Of a DNA stretch of 6,793 bases, positions 1-6,195 are shown piece after piece (position 1 is the first letter of the stretch; each line of letters starts with the position of its first letter). A model generated the notes under the pieces. That model made no database searches and had not been told where the DNA came from. It saw only the letters and a program-made list of their open reading frames with translations. A program made the position numbers and the translations under genes. Origin of the DNA: Chloroflexota bacterium (lineage in GTDB: Bacteria > Chloroflexota > UBA5177 > JANWHV01); contig JAICHN010000285.1 of NCBI GenBank assembly GCA_025924845.1, positions 1 through 6,793 on the forward strand, written 5' to 3'.

Positions 1-74
1 CACTAACGAGGACGAGCAAGATGCTCGCGCTCCCGGTAAGATCGCTCCATGGGCGGCCTTCGTGGCAATTCGCC
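1..74 (+). repeat. REP-like short hairpin repeat, unit A
   Basis: This intergenic unit has a short palindrome at 13-27 (CGAGC, 5-nt loop AAGAT, GCTCG) and ends at an AATTCGCC motif at 67-74. Bases 8-74 align without gaps to 6329-6395, which I count as 53 of 67 identical. Bases 4-34 are an exact reverse complement of 6287-6317. Homology stops after base 74. Its left end may lie outside the window. The small palindrome, intergenic position and both orientations resemble REP/REPIN-type elements; no transposase gene is visible, so mobility is inference. Confidence 0.7.
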
Positions 75-166
75 AACAGGATCACCTTTGGGGTCGAGGC
101 CCCTATTTCGGGTCCGCGAAGCCGGTCGGGGGCAGTTCCACAAAGGTCGGACGCGTCCCATGATTC

Positions 167-191
167 ATCGCCCGTGACCTGAGCGGGTGAT
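167..191. promoter_or_regulatory. Inverted repeat just upstream of the gtrA-like promoter
   Basis: Arms ATCGCCCG (167-174) and CGGGTGAT (184-191) can pair over 8 positions, including one G-T, around a 9-nt loop. The right arm touches the proposed -35 box at 191. It could be an operator or a weak terminator of transcription entering from the left. There is no T-run after it, and short GC-rich inverted repeats arise by chance in such DNA. Confidence 0.25.
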
Positions 192-219
192 TGTGGGAGG
201 CCTACGCCCATGCTACGAT
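191..219 (+). promoter_or_regulatory. Candidate sigma-70-type promoter for the GtrA-family gene
   Basis: TTGTGG at 191-196 and TACGAT at 214-219 are separated by exactly 17 nt. The -10 matches TATAAT at 4 of 6 positions; the -35 matches TTGACA only in its TTG. Transcription would begin near 226, giving a leader of about 40 nt before the GTG at 269. It is the best-spaced pair in this gap. Confidence 0.4.
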
Positions 220-268
220 GCAGCCGCCTATCGCCTATCCCCACCCGTAACGGCCGAACGGAGTTGCC

Positions 269-754
269 GTGGCTCATTCGACCAGTGGTCCAAGCTCTCT
301 CTTGAACGTCGTGGTTCGCCTACGCGTGGTTCGCTTTGCCCTGGTGGGCGGGATCGGCGTGCCGATCAACCTGGCCCTGCTATGGTTTTTCCACGGCGTG
401 CTTCGCATGCCGATCGTGCCGGCCTGGATCTGCGCCTTCGCACCGAGTAGCTTGCTGAATTTCTACATCAACCAACGCTTTACCTATCGCGAGCAAACCC
501 ATGTGCGCGGCTGGGATTGGCCGGTTCGCGCCCTAAAGGCCCAGGCAACCTCGCTTACCGGCCAGGCGGTCAATGTGGCGGTGTTCGCCGCGCTGCTGAG
601 CCTGCGGGTCCACTACCTGCCCGCCGATGCCGCCGGCATAGCGGCCTCCTTTATGGTGAACTTCGTGATCGCCAACCAATTCGTCTTCACCGCCGCCCAG
701 GGACCGGGAAAGGCCCCGGCAAGCGAAGCGGCGGAGTTCGAGGGCGTCGCGTGA
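269..754 (+). CDS. GtrA-family integral membrane protein
   Basis: This 161-residue protein has four predicted membrane helices, at about residues 22-43, 48-66, 93-113 and 118-138. That is the usual size and topology of the GtrA/DPMS-like family. Family signatures are RFALVGGIG near residue 22 with a conserved Asn in helix 1, NFYINQRFTY at 64-73 after helix 2, and NFVIANQFVF at 131-140 at the end of helix 4. Known GtrA members are small polytopic proteins linked to moving lipid-linked sugars across the cytoplasmic membrane for cell-surface polysaccharide or O-antigen decoration. No glycosyltransferase neighbour is present here, so the substrate is unknown. The start is GTG; GGAG at 260-263 sits 5 nt before it. 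The Ala/Glu-rich last 20 residues look like a disordered tail. Family assignment is firm; the cellular role is inferred. Confidence 0.85.
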   Translation: MAHSTSGPSSLLNVVVRLRVVRFALVGGIGVPINLALLWFFHGVLRMPIVPAWICAFAPSSLLNFYINQRFTYREQTHVRGWDWPVRALKAQATSLTGQAVNVAVFAALLSLRVHYLPADAAGIAASFMVNFVIANQFVFTAAQGPGKAPASEAAEFEGVA

Positions 755-888
755 ATCCCGGGCGGAGCGTGAATCGTGCCGGCGCCCCTGTCTGCCCTGA
801 AGAATCGCCCCGTTGTGCCGAAAGAAGAATCCGGGCAGTCCTTTCCCGCTCATTTCCTCATGCCTTGTCTCTTGTGAGGGCGACCCCT

Positions 889-906
889 ATGCGTGTGCGG
901 CCGTGA
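889..906 (+). other. Possible five-codon leader ORF (MRVRP)
   Basis: ATG at 889 is preceded by GAGGG at 876-880 with an 8-nt gap, the only good ribosome binding site in the gap between the GtrA gene and the GAF/GGDEF/HD-GYP gene. It reads only five codons and stops at TGA 904-906. That stop overlaps the in-frame GTG at 903 (GTGA), the geometry of translational coupling. It might be a leader peptide feeding ribosomes to the downstream start, or chance. Confidence 0.25.
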
Positions 907-3900
907 CGGAGCTAGCCGGCACTCTGGCGCGCGCCGATCAGGCTGCTTCCGGTGCAGCTATGGTCGCACCGTCGCGGACCTTTGCCTGGTTGCTCGATAC
1001 CACCAACCGCATGGTGGGGTGCCGCACCCTACCGGCGTTGCTGGATACGGCGTATGAGGCGATTCAGGTTGGCCTGGGCTACGATAGGGTAGGTCTGCAA
1101 TTGATCGACCCCGAACGCCGGGTGCTGCTGTGCCCCATCGGCACCAACGCCGACGGAACGAGGCACTACCACCATGACCGCGCGATCTCCCTACAGGGCG
1201 ATAACTTCTACACGCGCCTGCTTGCCGATCCCCGTATGCAGGTGAGCGGCCCCGGCTATATTTTGCTGGATGGGCCGGAAATGGCCGCCACGTTTGCCCA
1301 GCGCCCACAACTTGATGGAACGCCGCGCTGCAATCTGCTGGTGGCCTTGCGCAGCCGAGAAAGGGTGATTGGCCATATCTCAGTGGACAATCTGCTCACG
1401 GATCGCCCCATCCTGGAACAGGATGCGCTGCCTTTGGTGGCCTTTGCCAATGGGTTCGCCTCCTCGCTGGAAAACATTACGCTGCTGGAGAGCCGGGCCC
1501 GCCGTATCCACGATCTGGATGCCGATCTCCAACATCGGGTGGAGCATCTGGCCTGGATCCAGGACGCCGCCGGCCTGCTGGGCACCATGCAGGATCTGGA
1601 AAGCGTGCTGGACGCGATCTATTCGAGTGTGCGCGAAGGACTCAATTACGATCGAGCCGGCCTGTTTTTGATCGGCCCCCGCGCCGGCCGACTGGCCGCC
1701 TTTGATGTGCGCGGCACCGACAACCAGGGTCGGTCAATCTCCGGCCCCACCGAAACGACGTTCCTGGACGACCCGGATCTGGCGCGCCACTCGCCCGATA
1801 TCCATCACCTGCTCCAGGGGCACGCCTTCTATTATTGTCCCGACCGCTGGGCCATCACGCCGCCCGAGTACCGGCAGAGTCTTTGGGGCAGGATGCGCGA
1901 GCAATTGGTCATTGCCCTGCGCCATGATGGCGACCTGGTCGGCTTCCTCTCCGTGGATAACTTGCTCACCAGCCGGCCGATCACCGAGGAAGATGCGACG
2001 CCGCTGATCGCGTTCTCCTCGCAAGCGGCGTTGGCGATCAGCCGCGCCCAATTGTGGGCCGACCATGAGGCGCAAAGCCGCTACCTGGCCCGGCGAGTGA
2101 CCGAACTGGAGTGGCTGCGCGAGATGAGCCGGCGCATCAACATCGCCTCCACCCTGGACGCCGTGCTGGACGTGGTATCGGCCGGGGTGCGCGACGGACT
2201 GGGCTACGAGCGGGTAGCGGTGTGGCTGTTCGACGAATCCCGCGCGGCGCTCGAACCCCGCCGCATACTCGATACCGAGGGCGTGGTTGCCCTGAACGGC
2301 GCCCCTATCGCTACCGACCCGCTGCCGCCCATCCCCGGCCTGGCCCGCCTGGCTCGCGGCGAGGTTGCCTGTTGGCTGATTGATCCGGAGAGCTACCCGT
2401 CCGACACGCCCACGCTCCTTCCCGGCCCCCCCACCTCCTGTTTGCTGGTGGCCCTGCGCTCGAACGATATCCTGAGCGGACTGGTAGTAGTGGACAATGC
2501 GGCCGGTGACCAGCCCTTGCATATCGAGCAGGCCGGGCCGCTACTGGCCCTGGCCGGGCAGGTCTCCACCGTGATCAGCAATGTCCGTTTGCAAGAGCGG
2601 GAGCGGGCGGAGCGGGCGCGCCTGACGCTCTTGCTGGAAAGTGCCCAGGCGCTCAACTCCACGCTCGACAGCGATCAGATCCTGCGCGAATTGGCGGCAC
2701 GCCTGGTCACCACGCTGGATGCCGGCCAGGTTACCTTCAGCCATGTCGATCTGGCGCGGCATGGGCTTACCGTAGTGGCGCGCGAAGCGCGGCGCGGACG
2801 GCCGCCCAGAGCGCGTGGGCCGGCGCGCGCGGCCCGCGAATTTTACCCCACGGTCGAGCAGGTGCTGCGCTCGAACATCCCCTTCCACGGTATCGTGGGC
2901 TGTCCGCACGTATCCCCGACGGAGGAGGCATACATGAGGGCCCACGGTCTACAGGAAGAGTTGATCGTGCCGGTGGTGGTGCGCGGTGAACCGGTCGGTG
3001 TGTTGGAGATTCAATGGGATTGCTCCCATACTCTGGGCCAGGAAGTGATCACGCTGTGTACCTCGATCGCCTCTCAGGCGGCCGTGGCGCTGGGCAACGC
3101 CGGTCTCTACGCCGGCGCCGCGGCCCGAGCGGAGCAAGACGCGCTCACCGGCCTGCTCAACCACCGCGCGCTGCTCGAATATATTGACCGCATGGTGGCG
3201 GCGGGCGACACCATTGCCCTGCTCTTGATCGATATCGATAATTTCAAGCTGTTCAACGACACCTACGGCCACCCGGTCGGGGACGCGGTGCTCACCTCCG
3301 TGGCGGCTATATTGCGCGCCGCCTGCCGTGAAGGTGACGTGGCGGGCCGCTACGGCGGCGACGAGATGGCGGTCGTGCTCCGCCACGCTTCCGCGCGCGA
3401 TGCGGGCGCGGTGGCGCGCCGATTGAGCGAGGCGGTGCAGGCACGGCCTCACGTGGCGGCCACGGGCGCCGTCATTCCGATCTCGATCTCGATCGGCATG
3501 GCCTGTTACCCGGCGCAAGGGGTGACCCGCCAGGAGTTGATCGCCATTGCCGACAATGAGATGTATGCGGCCAAACGGCGGTCCAACCGCCGTATTCCCC
3601 TGCGCGGCCGTGGGGAATCGCCGTCCTACTGGCAGGATCTGCAACTGCGCGACGCGGCGGACTTGCTGGGTGACAGTCCCTTCGGGGTGCTCGAGGGGTT
3701 GGTATCGGCGGTTGACGCCAAGGATCGCTACACGCGCGAGCACTCCGAACATGTAACCCAACTGGCCCTGCTGCTGGTTGACGCGCTGCATCTACCGCAT
3801 GAGCAGCGACGGGTGATCGCGGTAGCCGGCCTCCTCCATGACGTGGGGAAGATCGGCGTACCGGACCGGGTGCTACGCAAGCCGGGCAGCCTGGTCGCCG

Positions 3901-4247
3901 AGGAGTACGCGGCGATTAAGCGCCACGTTTCCTACGGGGTGGCCATTATTCGCGGCGTGCTCAACGATGCCGCGGTAGTGGACGCCGTGGCGTTCCACCA
4001 TGAGCGGTGGGACGGCAACGGTTATCCCCACGCCATTCCGGGACCGGAAACCCCGATCCTGGGCCGGATCATGCAGGTAGCCGACGCCGCCTCCGCCATG
4101 CTGCTGGATCGGCCGTATCGCCAGGGCCTGCCGTGGGCGGAGGTGGCGATACGCCTCCGTCAGGGCGCGGGCTCCCAATTCGACCCCGACCTGATCGAGC
4201 CGTTCATCACCGCGGTTGGACGGGCCCGCGCCAAGTTTGCTTCCTGA
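903..4247 (+). CDS. GAF x4 - GGDEF - HD-GYP cyclic-di-GMP signalling protein
   Basis: A soluble sensor of about 1114 residues, numbered from GTG 903. Four GAF domains lie at about 28-192, 218-385, 404-564 and 573-736, joined by charged helices. GAF1-3 share GLxY(D/E)RxxxxL and LVALRS-type and VDN motifs; GAF4 is divergent and carries an Arg/Pro-rich stretch near 627-648. The GGDEF domain (746-900) has DALTGLLNHR, the metal Asp 777 in LIDIDNFK, Asn 785 and Asp 794; its active-site loop is GGDEM (818-822) instead of GGDEF/GGEEF. An inhibitory-site RxxD (809-812) sits five residues before it. The HD-GYP domain (925-1110) keeps HSEH (947-950), HD (979-980), His 1008, HHERWDGNGYP (1032-1042) and Asp 1061. 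GGDEF enzymes make c-di-GMP from GTP and HD-GYP enzymes hydrolyse it; both look possible here, with the phosphodiesterase better conserved. No signal peptide or membrane helix is seen. Start uncertain: TTG 813 and ATG 960 are also in frame and none has a good ribosome binding site. Confidence 0.9.
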   Translation: MTELAGTLARADQAASGAAMVAPSRTFAWLLDTTNRMVGCRTLPALLDTAYEAIQVGLGYDRVGLQLIDPERRVLLCPIGTNADGTRHYHHDRAISLQGDNFYTRLLADPRMQVSGPGYILLDGPEMAATFAQRPQLDGTPRCNLLVALRSRERVIGHISVDNLLTDRPILEQDALPLVAFANGFASSLENITLLESRARRIHDLDADLQHRVEHLAWIQDAAGLLGTMQDLESVLDAIYSSVREGLNYDRAGLFLIGPRAGRLAAFDVRGTDNQGRSISGPTETTFLDDPDLARHSPDIHHLLQGHAFYYCPDRWAITPPEYRQSLWGRMREQLVIALRHDGDLVGFLSVDNLLTSRPITEEDATPLIAFSSQAALAISRAQLWADHEAQSRYLARRVTELEWLREMSRRINIASTLDAVLDVVSAGVRDGLGYERVAVWLFDESRAALEPRRILDTEGVVALNGAPIATDPLPPIPGLARLARGEVACWLIDPESYPSDTPTLLPGPPTSCLLVALRSNDILSGLVVVDNAAGDQPLHIEQAGPLLALAGQVSTVISNVRLQERERAERARLTLLLESAQALNSTLDSDQILRELAARLVTTLDAGQVTFSHVDLARHGLTVVAREARRGRPPRARGPARAAREFYPTVEQVLRSNIPFHGIVGCPHVSPTEEAYMRAHGLQEELIVPVVVRGEPVGVLEIQWDCSHTLGQEVITLCTSIASQAAVALGNAGLYAGAAARAEQDALTGLLNHRALLEYIDRMVAAGDTIALLLIDIDNFKLFNDTYGHPVGDAVLTSVAAILRAACREGDVAGRYGGDEMAVVLRHASARDAGAVARRLSEAVQARPHVAATGAVIPISISIGMACYPAQGVTRQELIAIADNEMYAAKRRSNRRIPLRGRGESPSYWQDLQLRDAADLLGDSPFGVLEGLVSAVDAKDRYTREHSEHVTQLALLLVDALHLPHEQRRVIAVAGLLHDVGKIGVPDRVLRKPGSLVAEEYAAIKRHVSYGVAIIRGVLNDAAVVDAVAFHHERWDGNGYPHAIPGPETPILGRIMQVADAASAMLLDRPYRQGLPWAEVAIRLRQGAGSQFDPDLIEPFITAVGRARAKFAS

Positions 4248-4273
4248 TCCTCCGGCAAGATATGCGCAAGGAG

Positions 4274-4305
4274 TTGGCAAGGATTCTTCGGACACCGGGT
4301 AGAAT
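4274..4305 (+). promoter_or_regulatory. Candidate promoter of the toxin-antitoxin operon
   Basis: TAGAAT at 4300-4305 matches TATAAT at 5 of 6 positions and lies 45 nt before the antitoxin ATG. TTGGCA at 4274-4279 is the best -35 in sight, but the 20-nt spacer is longer than the usual 16-18. The -10 is credible; the -35 is doubtful, and activation or a weaker box nearer the -10 is possible. Confidence 0.35.
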
Positions 4306-4313
4306 GAAGGGAG

Positions 4314-4332
4314 GTGTGACCGCATCTCACGC
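4314..4332. promoter_or_regulatory. Possible antitoxin operator (inverted repeat)
   Basis: GTGTGA (4314-4319) and TCACGC (4327-4332) are complementary at 5 of 6 positions around a 7-nt spacer. The site lies just downstream of the -10 box, near the expected transcription start. Ribbon-helix-helix antitoxins commonly repress their own promoters by binding such sites, so the position fits autoregulation. The repeat is short and unproven. Confidence 0.25.
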
Positions 4333-4350
4333 ACCCATCCGGAGGACATA

Positions 4351-4629
4351 ATGAGTACAACGGTTACCTTGCCCGACGATCTGCATGCGCAGGTGCGGGC
4401 ACTGGCCGACAGCACGGGCCGCACGGTGGAAGAAGTGCTCACGGAGGCGGTAGCGCAAGCCCTGGCTTATGATCGCTGGTTCCGCGCCGAGGCGGAGAAG
4501 GGTTTGCGTTCCACGAATGCAGGCCGTTTCGCCCCGCCCGAGGACATTGAGGCGATGTGGGGTAGGCTGACCACACCGAAAGCAATGGCCGAGGCCGAAG
4601 CTGAACTCGACACGCTGGGAAAGGCATGA
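4351..4629 (+). CDS. Ribbon-helix-helix (CopG/ParD-like) antitoxin
   Basis: A 92-residue protein whose N-terminus reads as a ribbon-helix-helix DNA-binding fold: strand residues TVTLP at 4-8, a first helix at about 9-20 and a second at about 25-39 (TVEEVLTEAVAQAL). The acidic, Ala/Glu-rich C-terminal half (about 45-92) would be the flexible segment that wraps and neutralises the toxin. Members of this family form dimers, bind the operon promoter and block the partner toxin. The start is secure: ATG 4351 follows GGAGG at 4341-4345 by 5 nt. Its TGA overlaps the toxin ATG by 4 nt, so the two are translationally coupled, antitoxin first, the classic order. The RHH call is strong; the exact subfamily name is not certain. 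Confidence 0.85.
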   Translation: MSTTVTLPDDLHAQVRALADSTGRTVEEVLTEAVAQALAYDRWFRAEAEKGLRSTNAGRFAPPEDIEAMWGRLTTPKAMAEAEAELDTLGKA

Positions 4630-4928
4630 CGCTCCGTTTCACGCCCGAGGCTCTCCAAGACATCGAGGGAATCCATGCCTATATCGCACGAGACCACACT
4701 CCGGCGCGCGCCTATAAGGTCATATCGCTGATACGTGTCGCGATCAATAGGCTGTCGACGTTCCCTTCGATCGGGCGCCTTGGCCGCCTGGCCGGCACGC
4801 GCGAGCTTGTGGTGCCTCGCGTGCCGTACGTGCTTGTCTACCTGGTGCATGGCGACGAGGTGATCATCCAGAGAGTGCTTCATCAGACGCGGCAGTGGCC
4901 GCCGGCTACTGACTCCGAGGGCACGTGA
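4626..4928 (+). CDS. RelE/ParE-superfamily type II toxin
   Basis: A 100-residue basic protein of the usual RelE/ParE length. Family features are the helical N-terminus with ALQDIEGIHAYIA (9-21), the FPSIGRLGRLAGTRELVV core (46-63), the strand PYVLVYLV (67-74) and the C-terminal RVLHQTRQWP (83-92). Members either cleave ribosome-bound mRNA (RelE) or poison DNA gyrase (ParE). The GTRELVV and RVxHxxRxWP pattern is typical of the RelE/StbE-annotated branch, but the sequence alone does not decide the target. The ATG lies inside the ATGA overlap with the antitoxin stop, with GGGA at 4617-4620 as a modest ribosome binding site 5 nt upstream. The last codons and the stop fall in a perfect hairpin. 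The gene looks full length and intact. Confidence 0.87.
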   Translation: MTLRFTPEALQDIEGIHAYIARDHTPARAYKVISLIRVAINRLSTFPSIGRLGRLAGTRELVVPRVPYVLVYLVHGDEVIIQRVLHQTRQWPPATDSEGT

Positions 4929-4945
4929 GTTTCAGCGTGCCCTCG
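4916..4945 (+). terminator. 10-bp perfect stem-loop across the toxin stop codon
   Basis: CGAGGGCACG (4916-4925) pairs perfectly with CGTGCCCTCG (4936-4945) around a 10-nt loop that contains the toxin stop TGA (4926-4928). It sits between two convergent transcription units, the toxin-antitoxin operon and the Nudix gene, where a bidirectional terminator is expected. There is no T-run on either strand, so it is not a classical intrinsic terminator; it may work with Rho, as a U-less terminator, or as a 3' stabilising structure. Confidence 0.5.
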
Positions 4946-5019
4946 CGAACCCAGAGCCGAAGGATCAGGCAATCGGCACGCAAGGAGTAACGAAGGTAGC
5001 CGGCATTCTCATCGAATCT

Positions 5020-5526
5020 TCATGCGGTCATATCGTTCTGAATCAACTCCAACGCCTGCCTTACCGCCATCACCTCGGCGGGCAGGATGCGGCCAAGGTC
5101 GTCGGATCGCACGAAGCGGTAGTCCGCCACCTCGTCGCTGGGACGGAATTCGCCGCCCGTAATGCGGGCGTGAAACACGATGGTCATGCGCGGCAAGGCA
5201 TAGCCGCTGTACACCGACACCAGGCGGAGATCACCAATGCGCCAGCCCGTCTCTTCGGCAAGTTCACGGGCGATGGCCCGCTCCATGCTCTCGCGACCCT
5301 TCACCCAGCCCCCAGGTAATCCCCACTGTCGGCCCACGCGCCGATAGGTGTGGCGCAACAATAGCACCTCACCCGCGTCGTTGGTGATCACCGCCGCGAC
5401 TCCCACGGCGTGCCGGATGTGGAACAGCCAGGCAATGAACAGCTTGACATCACCGCCGAAGGGCAGTCGCACCCAGAGCCAGAGAATCAGGCGGTCCTGG
5501 CGCGAGGAGTGGACGGTTGGCGGCAC
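5020..5526 (-). CDS. Nudix hydrolase
   Basis: A 168-residue protein with a complete Nudix box at residues 73-95: G73, E79, R87-E88-L89, E91-E92, G94 and W95 fit GX5EX7REUXEEXGU. The box forms a loop-helix-loop that binds divalent metal for cleavage of nucleoside diphosphates linked to another group. The domain begins at about residue 38 (RHAVGVAAVI). The preceding hydrophobic stretch (about 12-36) could be an amphipathic N-terminal helix pair. The substrate cannot be told from the box; the AVGVAAVITND and RQWGLPGGWV context resembles general Nudix proteins. The GTG start lies 3 nt after the DUF402 stop. A GGGGGG run at 5544-5539 is 12 nt away, so translation probably depends on coupling. GTG codons further in are alternative starts, but 5526 fits the operon best. 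Confidence 0.88.
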   Translation of the reverse strand: MPPTVHSSRQDRLILWLWVRLPFGGDVKLFIAWLFHIRHAVGVAAVITNDAGEVLLLRHTYRRVGRQWGLPGGWVKGRESMERAIARELAEETGWRIGDLRLVSVYSGYALPRMTIVFHARITGGEFRPSDEVADYRFVRSDDLGRILPAEVMAVRQALELIQNDMTA

Positions 5527-5529
5527 CGG

Positions 5530-6030
5530 CTAGCACTGCCCCCCGTGATCGGCGGCAACGAACCGGAAGGGCGGCGCGCCGGATTGGGCCAGCGCCCGCA
5601 GTTCGGCCAGCGCCGCCTCGGCCGCCGCCGCTTCGGCGCGATCCAGCCCCTCGTCCTGGGCCGCCTCGAACTCGGCGCGGTCCAGCACTTCCATGCGTCC
5701 ATCGGGATAGACCAGGAGATCGAGGAGCAAATCGCGGAAACTCAGGGTACCGGCCTTTTCCTCCACCGGGGTGCTGATATTGCAGTACCACCCCTTCAGG
5801 GTGCCGTCCGGGCGCTCGATTTGCCAGATCGCGTAGCCTCGCCCCGGATAGTAGTACTCGAGGAACCGATCGCCCGAGCTAAAGCGGATGCCGCCCACCT
5901 CCGGCTCACCGGGGCCGTTCCAGATCGCTTCAATGACCAGCTGATCGGCCGACCGCGCCAGCACCTTACCATTCCAGGCATAGCGGAACCGGCCGCGCCA
6001 GTCGTGCTTCCGCACCGTAACGGCGCTCAT
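5530..6030 (-). CDS. DUF402-domain protein (FomD/Ntdp-like putative nucleotide phosphohydrolase)
   Basis: A 166-residue protein whose core matches the DUF402 pattern: LEYYYPGRGYAIWQIE (57-72), LKGWYCNISTPVE (78-90), SFRDLLLDLLVYPDG (97-111) and MEVLDRAEFE (113-122). These give the Tyr/Asp/Asn/Glu residues that build the metal-binding barrel in this family. Characterised relatives hydrolyse nucleoside di- or triphosphates (staphylococcal Ntdp) or a CMP-linked intermediate (FomD of fosfomycin synthesis); the substrate here is unknown. The C-terminal tail (about 128-150) is an Ala/Glu-rich helix. The start is well placed because the same frame is closed by a TAG three codons upstream; the ribosome binding site is weak (GGATGG, 9 nt away). 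The Nudix gene follows after 3 nt. An upstream frame ends in an ATGA overlap with this ATG. Confidence 0.85.
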   Translation of the reverse strand: MSAVTVRKHDWRGRFRYAWNGKVLARSADQLVIEAIWNGPGEPEVGGIRFSSGDRFLEYYYPGRGYAIWQIERPDGTLKGWYCNISTPVEEKAGTLSFRDLLLDLLVYPDGRMEVLDRAEFEAAQDEGLDRAEAAAAEAALAELRALAQSGAPPFRFVAADHGGQC

Positions 6031-6190
6031 GAGCGGCTACCATCCGGCGCCCCTGAACGCGGGACATCGTCCGCCATACGGGCCACGAAGGCAAAAGTAT
6101 GAACCGTAGGCCGCGGTCGGCGCGGGGTCACGGACACGCGCCAGGCGCCGAACAGGCGGGCGGCATGGAGCCCCGGATCGTGCTATCCAT
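6027..6190 (-). pseudogene. Possible small upstream gene, broken by or using a frameshift
   Basis: ATG at 6190 has an excellent ribosome binding site (GGGGAGG, 6202-6196, 5 nt away) and a TACAAT -10 box upstream, yet its frame stops after 20 codons at TGA 6130-6128. The -1 frame is open from 6182 to TGA 6029-6027, which overlaps the DUF402 ATG as ATGA. One extra G in the GGGG run at 6174-6171 would fuse both parts into a 54-residue protein starting MDSTIRG and continuing LHAARLFGAWRVSV. No family is recognised. It may be a sequencing indel, a decayed gene, a programmed frameshift, or a 20-codon leader peptide. The 6190-6130 part alone is a valid short ORF. Confidence 0.35.
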
Positions 6191-6195
6191 ATGTA

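Noticed and set aside
90..107. GGGG/CCCC mini-hairpin followed by TATTT as a terminator
   Set aside because: Only four pairs and a T-run of three; too weak in DNA this GC-rich.
755..902. Possible c-di-GMP (GEMM) riboswitch ahead of the c-di-GMP gene
   Set aside because: I looked for the conserved GEMM pairing and tetraloop-receptor elements and could not find them; the gap also lacks a clear promoter.
1734..2522. 262-codon minus-strand frame
   Set aside because: Antisense to GAF2-GAF3, with composition typical of a shadow and no start signal.
2949..3791. 280-codon minus-strand frame
   Set aside because: Antisense shadow of the GGDEF/HD-GYP coding region, a common effect of high GC third positions; no family pattern.
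4304..4351. 15-codon ORF ending TAATG at the antitoxin start
   Set aside because: Its ATG overlaps the proposed -10 box, so it would not be on the transcript, and it has no ribosome binding site.
5410..6102. 230-codon plus-strand frame
   Set aside because: Runs opposite two clearly coding minus-strand genes (DUF402 and Nudix), with Arg/Gly-rich composition and no recognisable domain.
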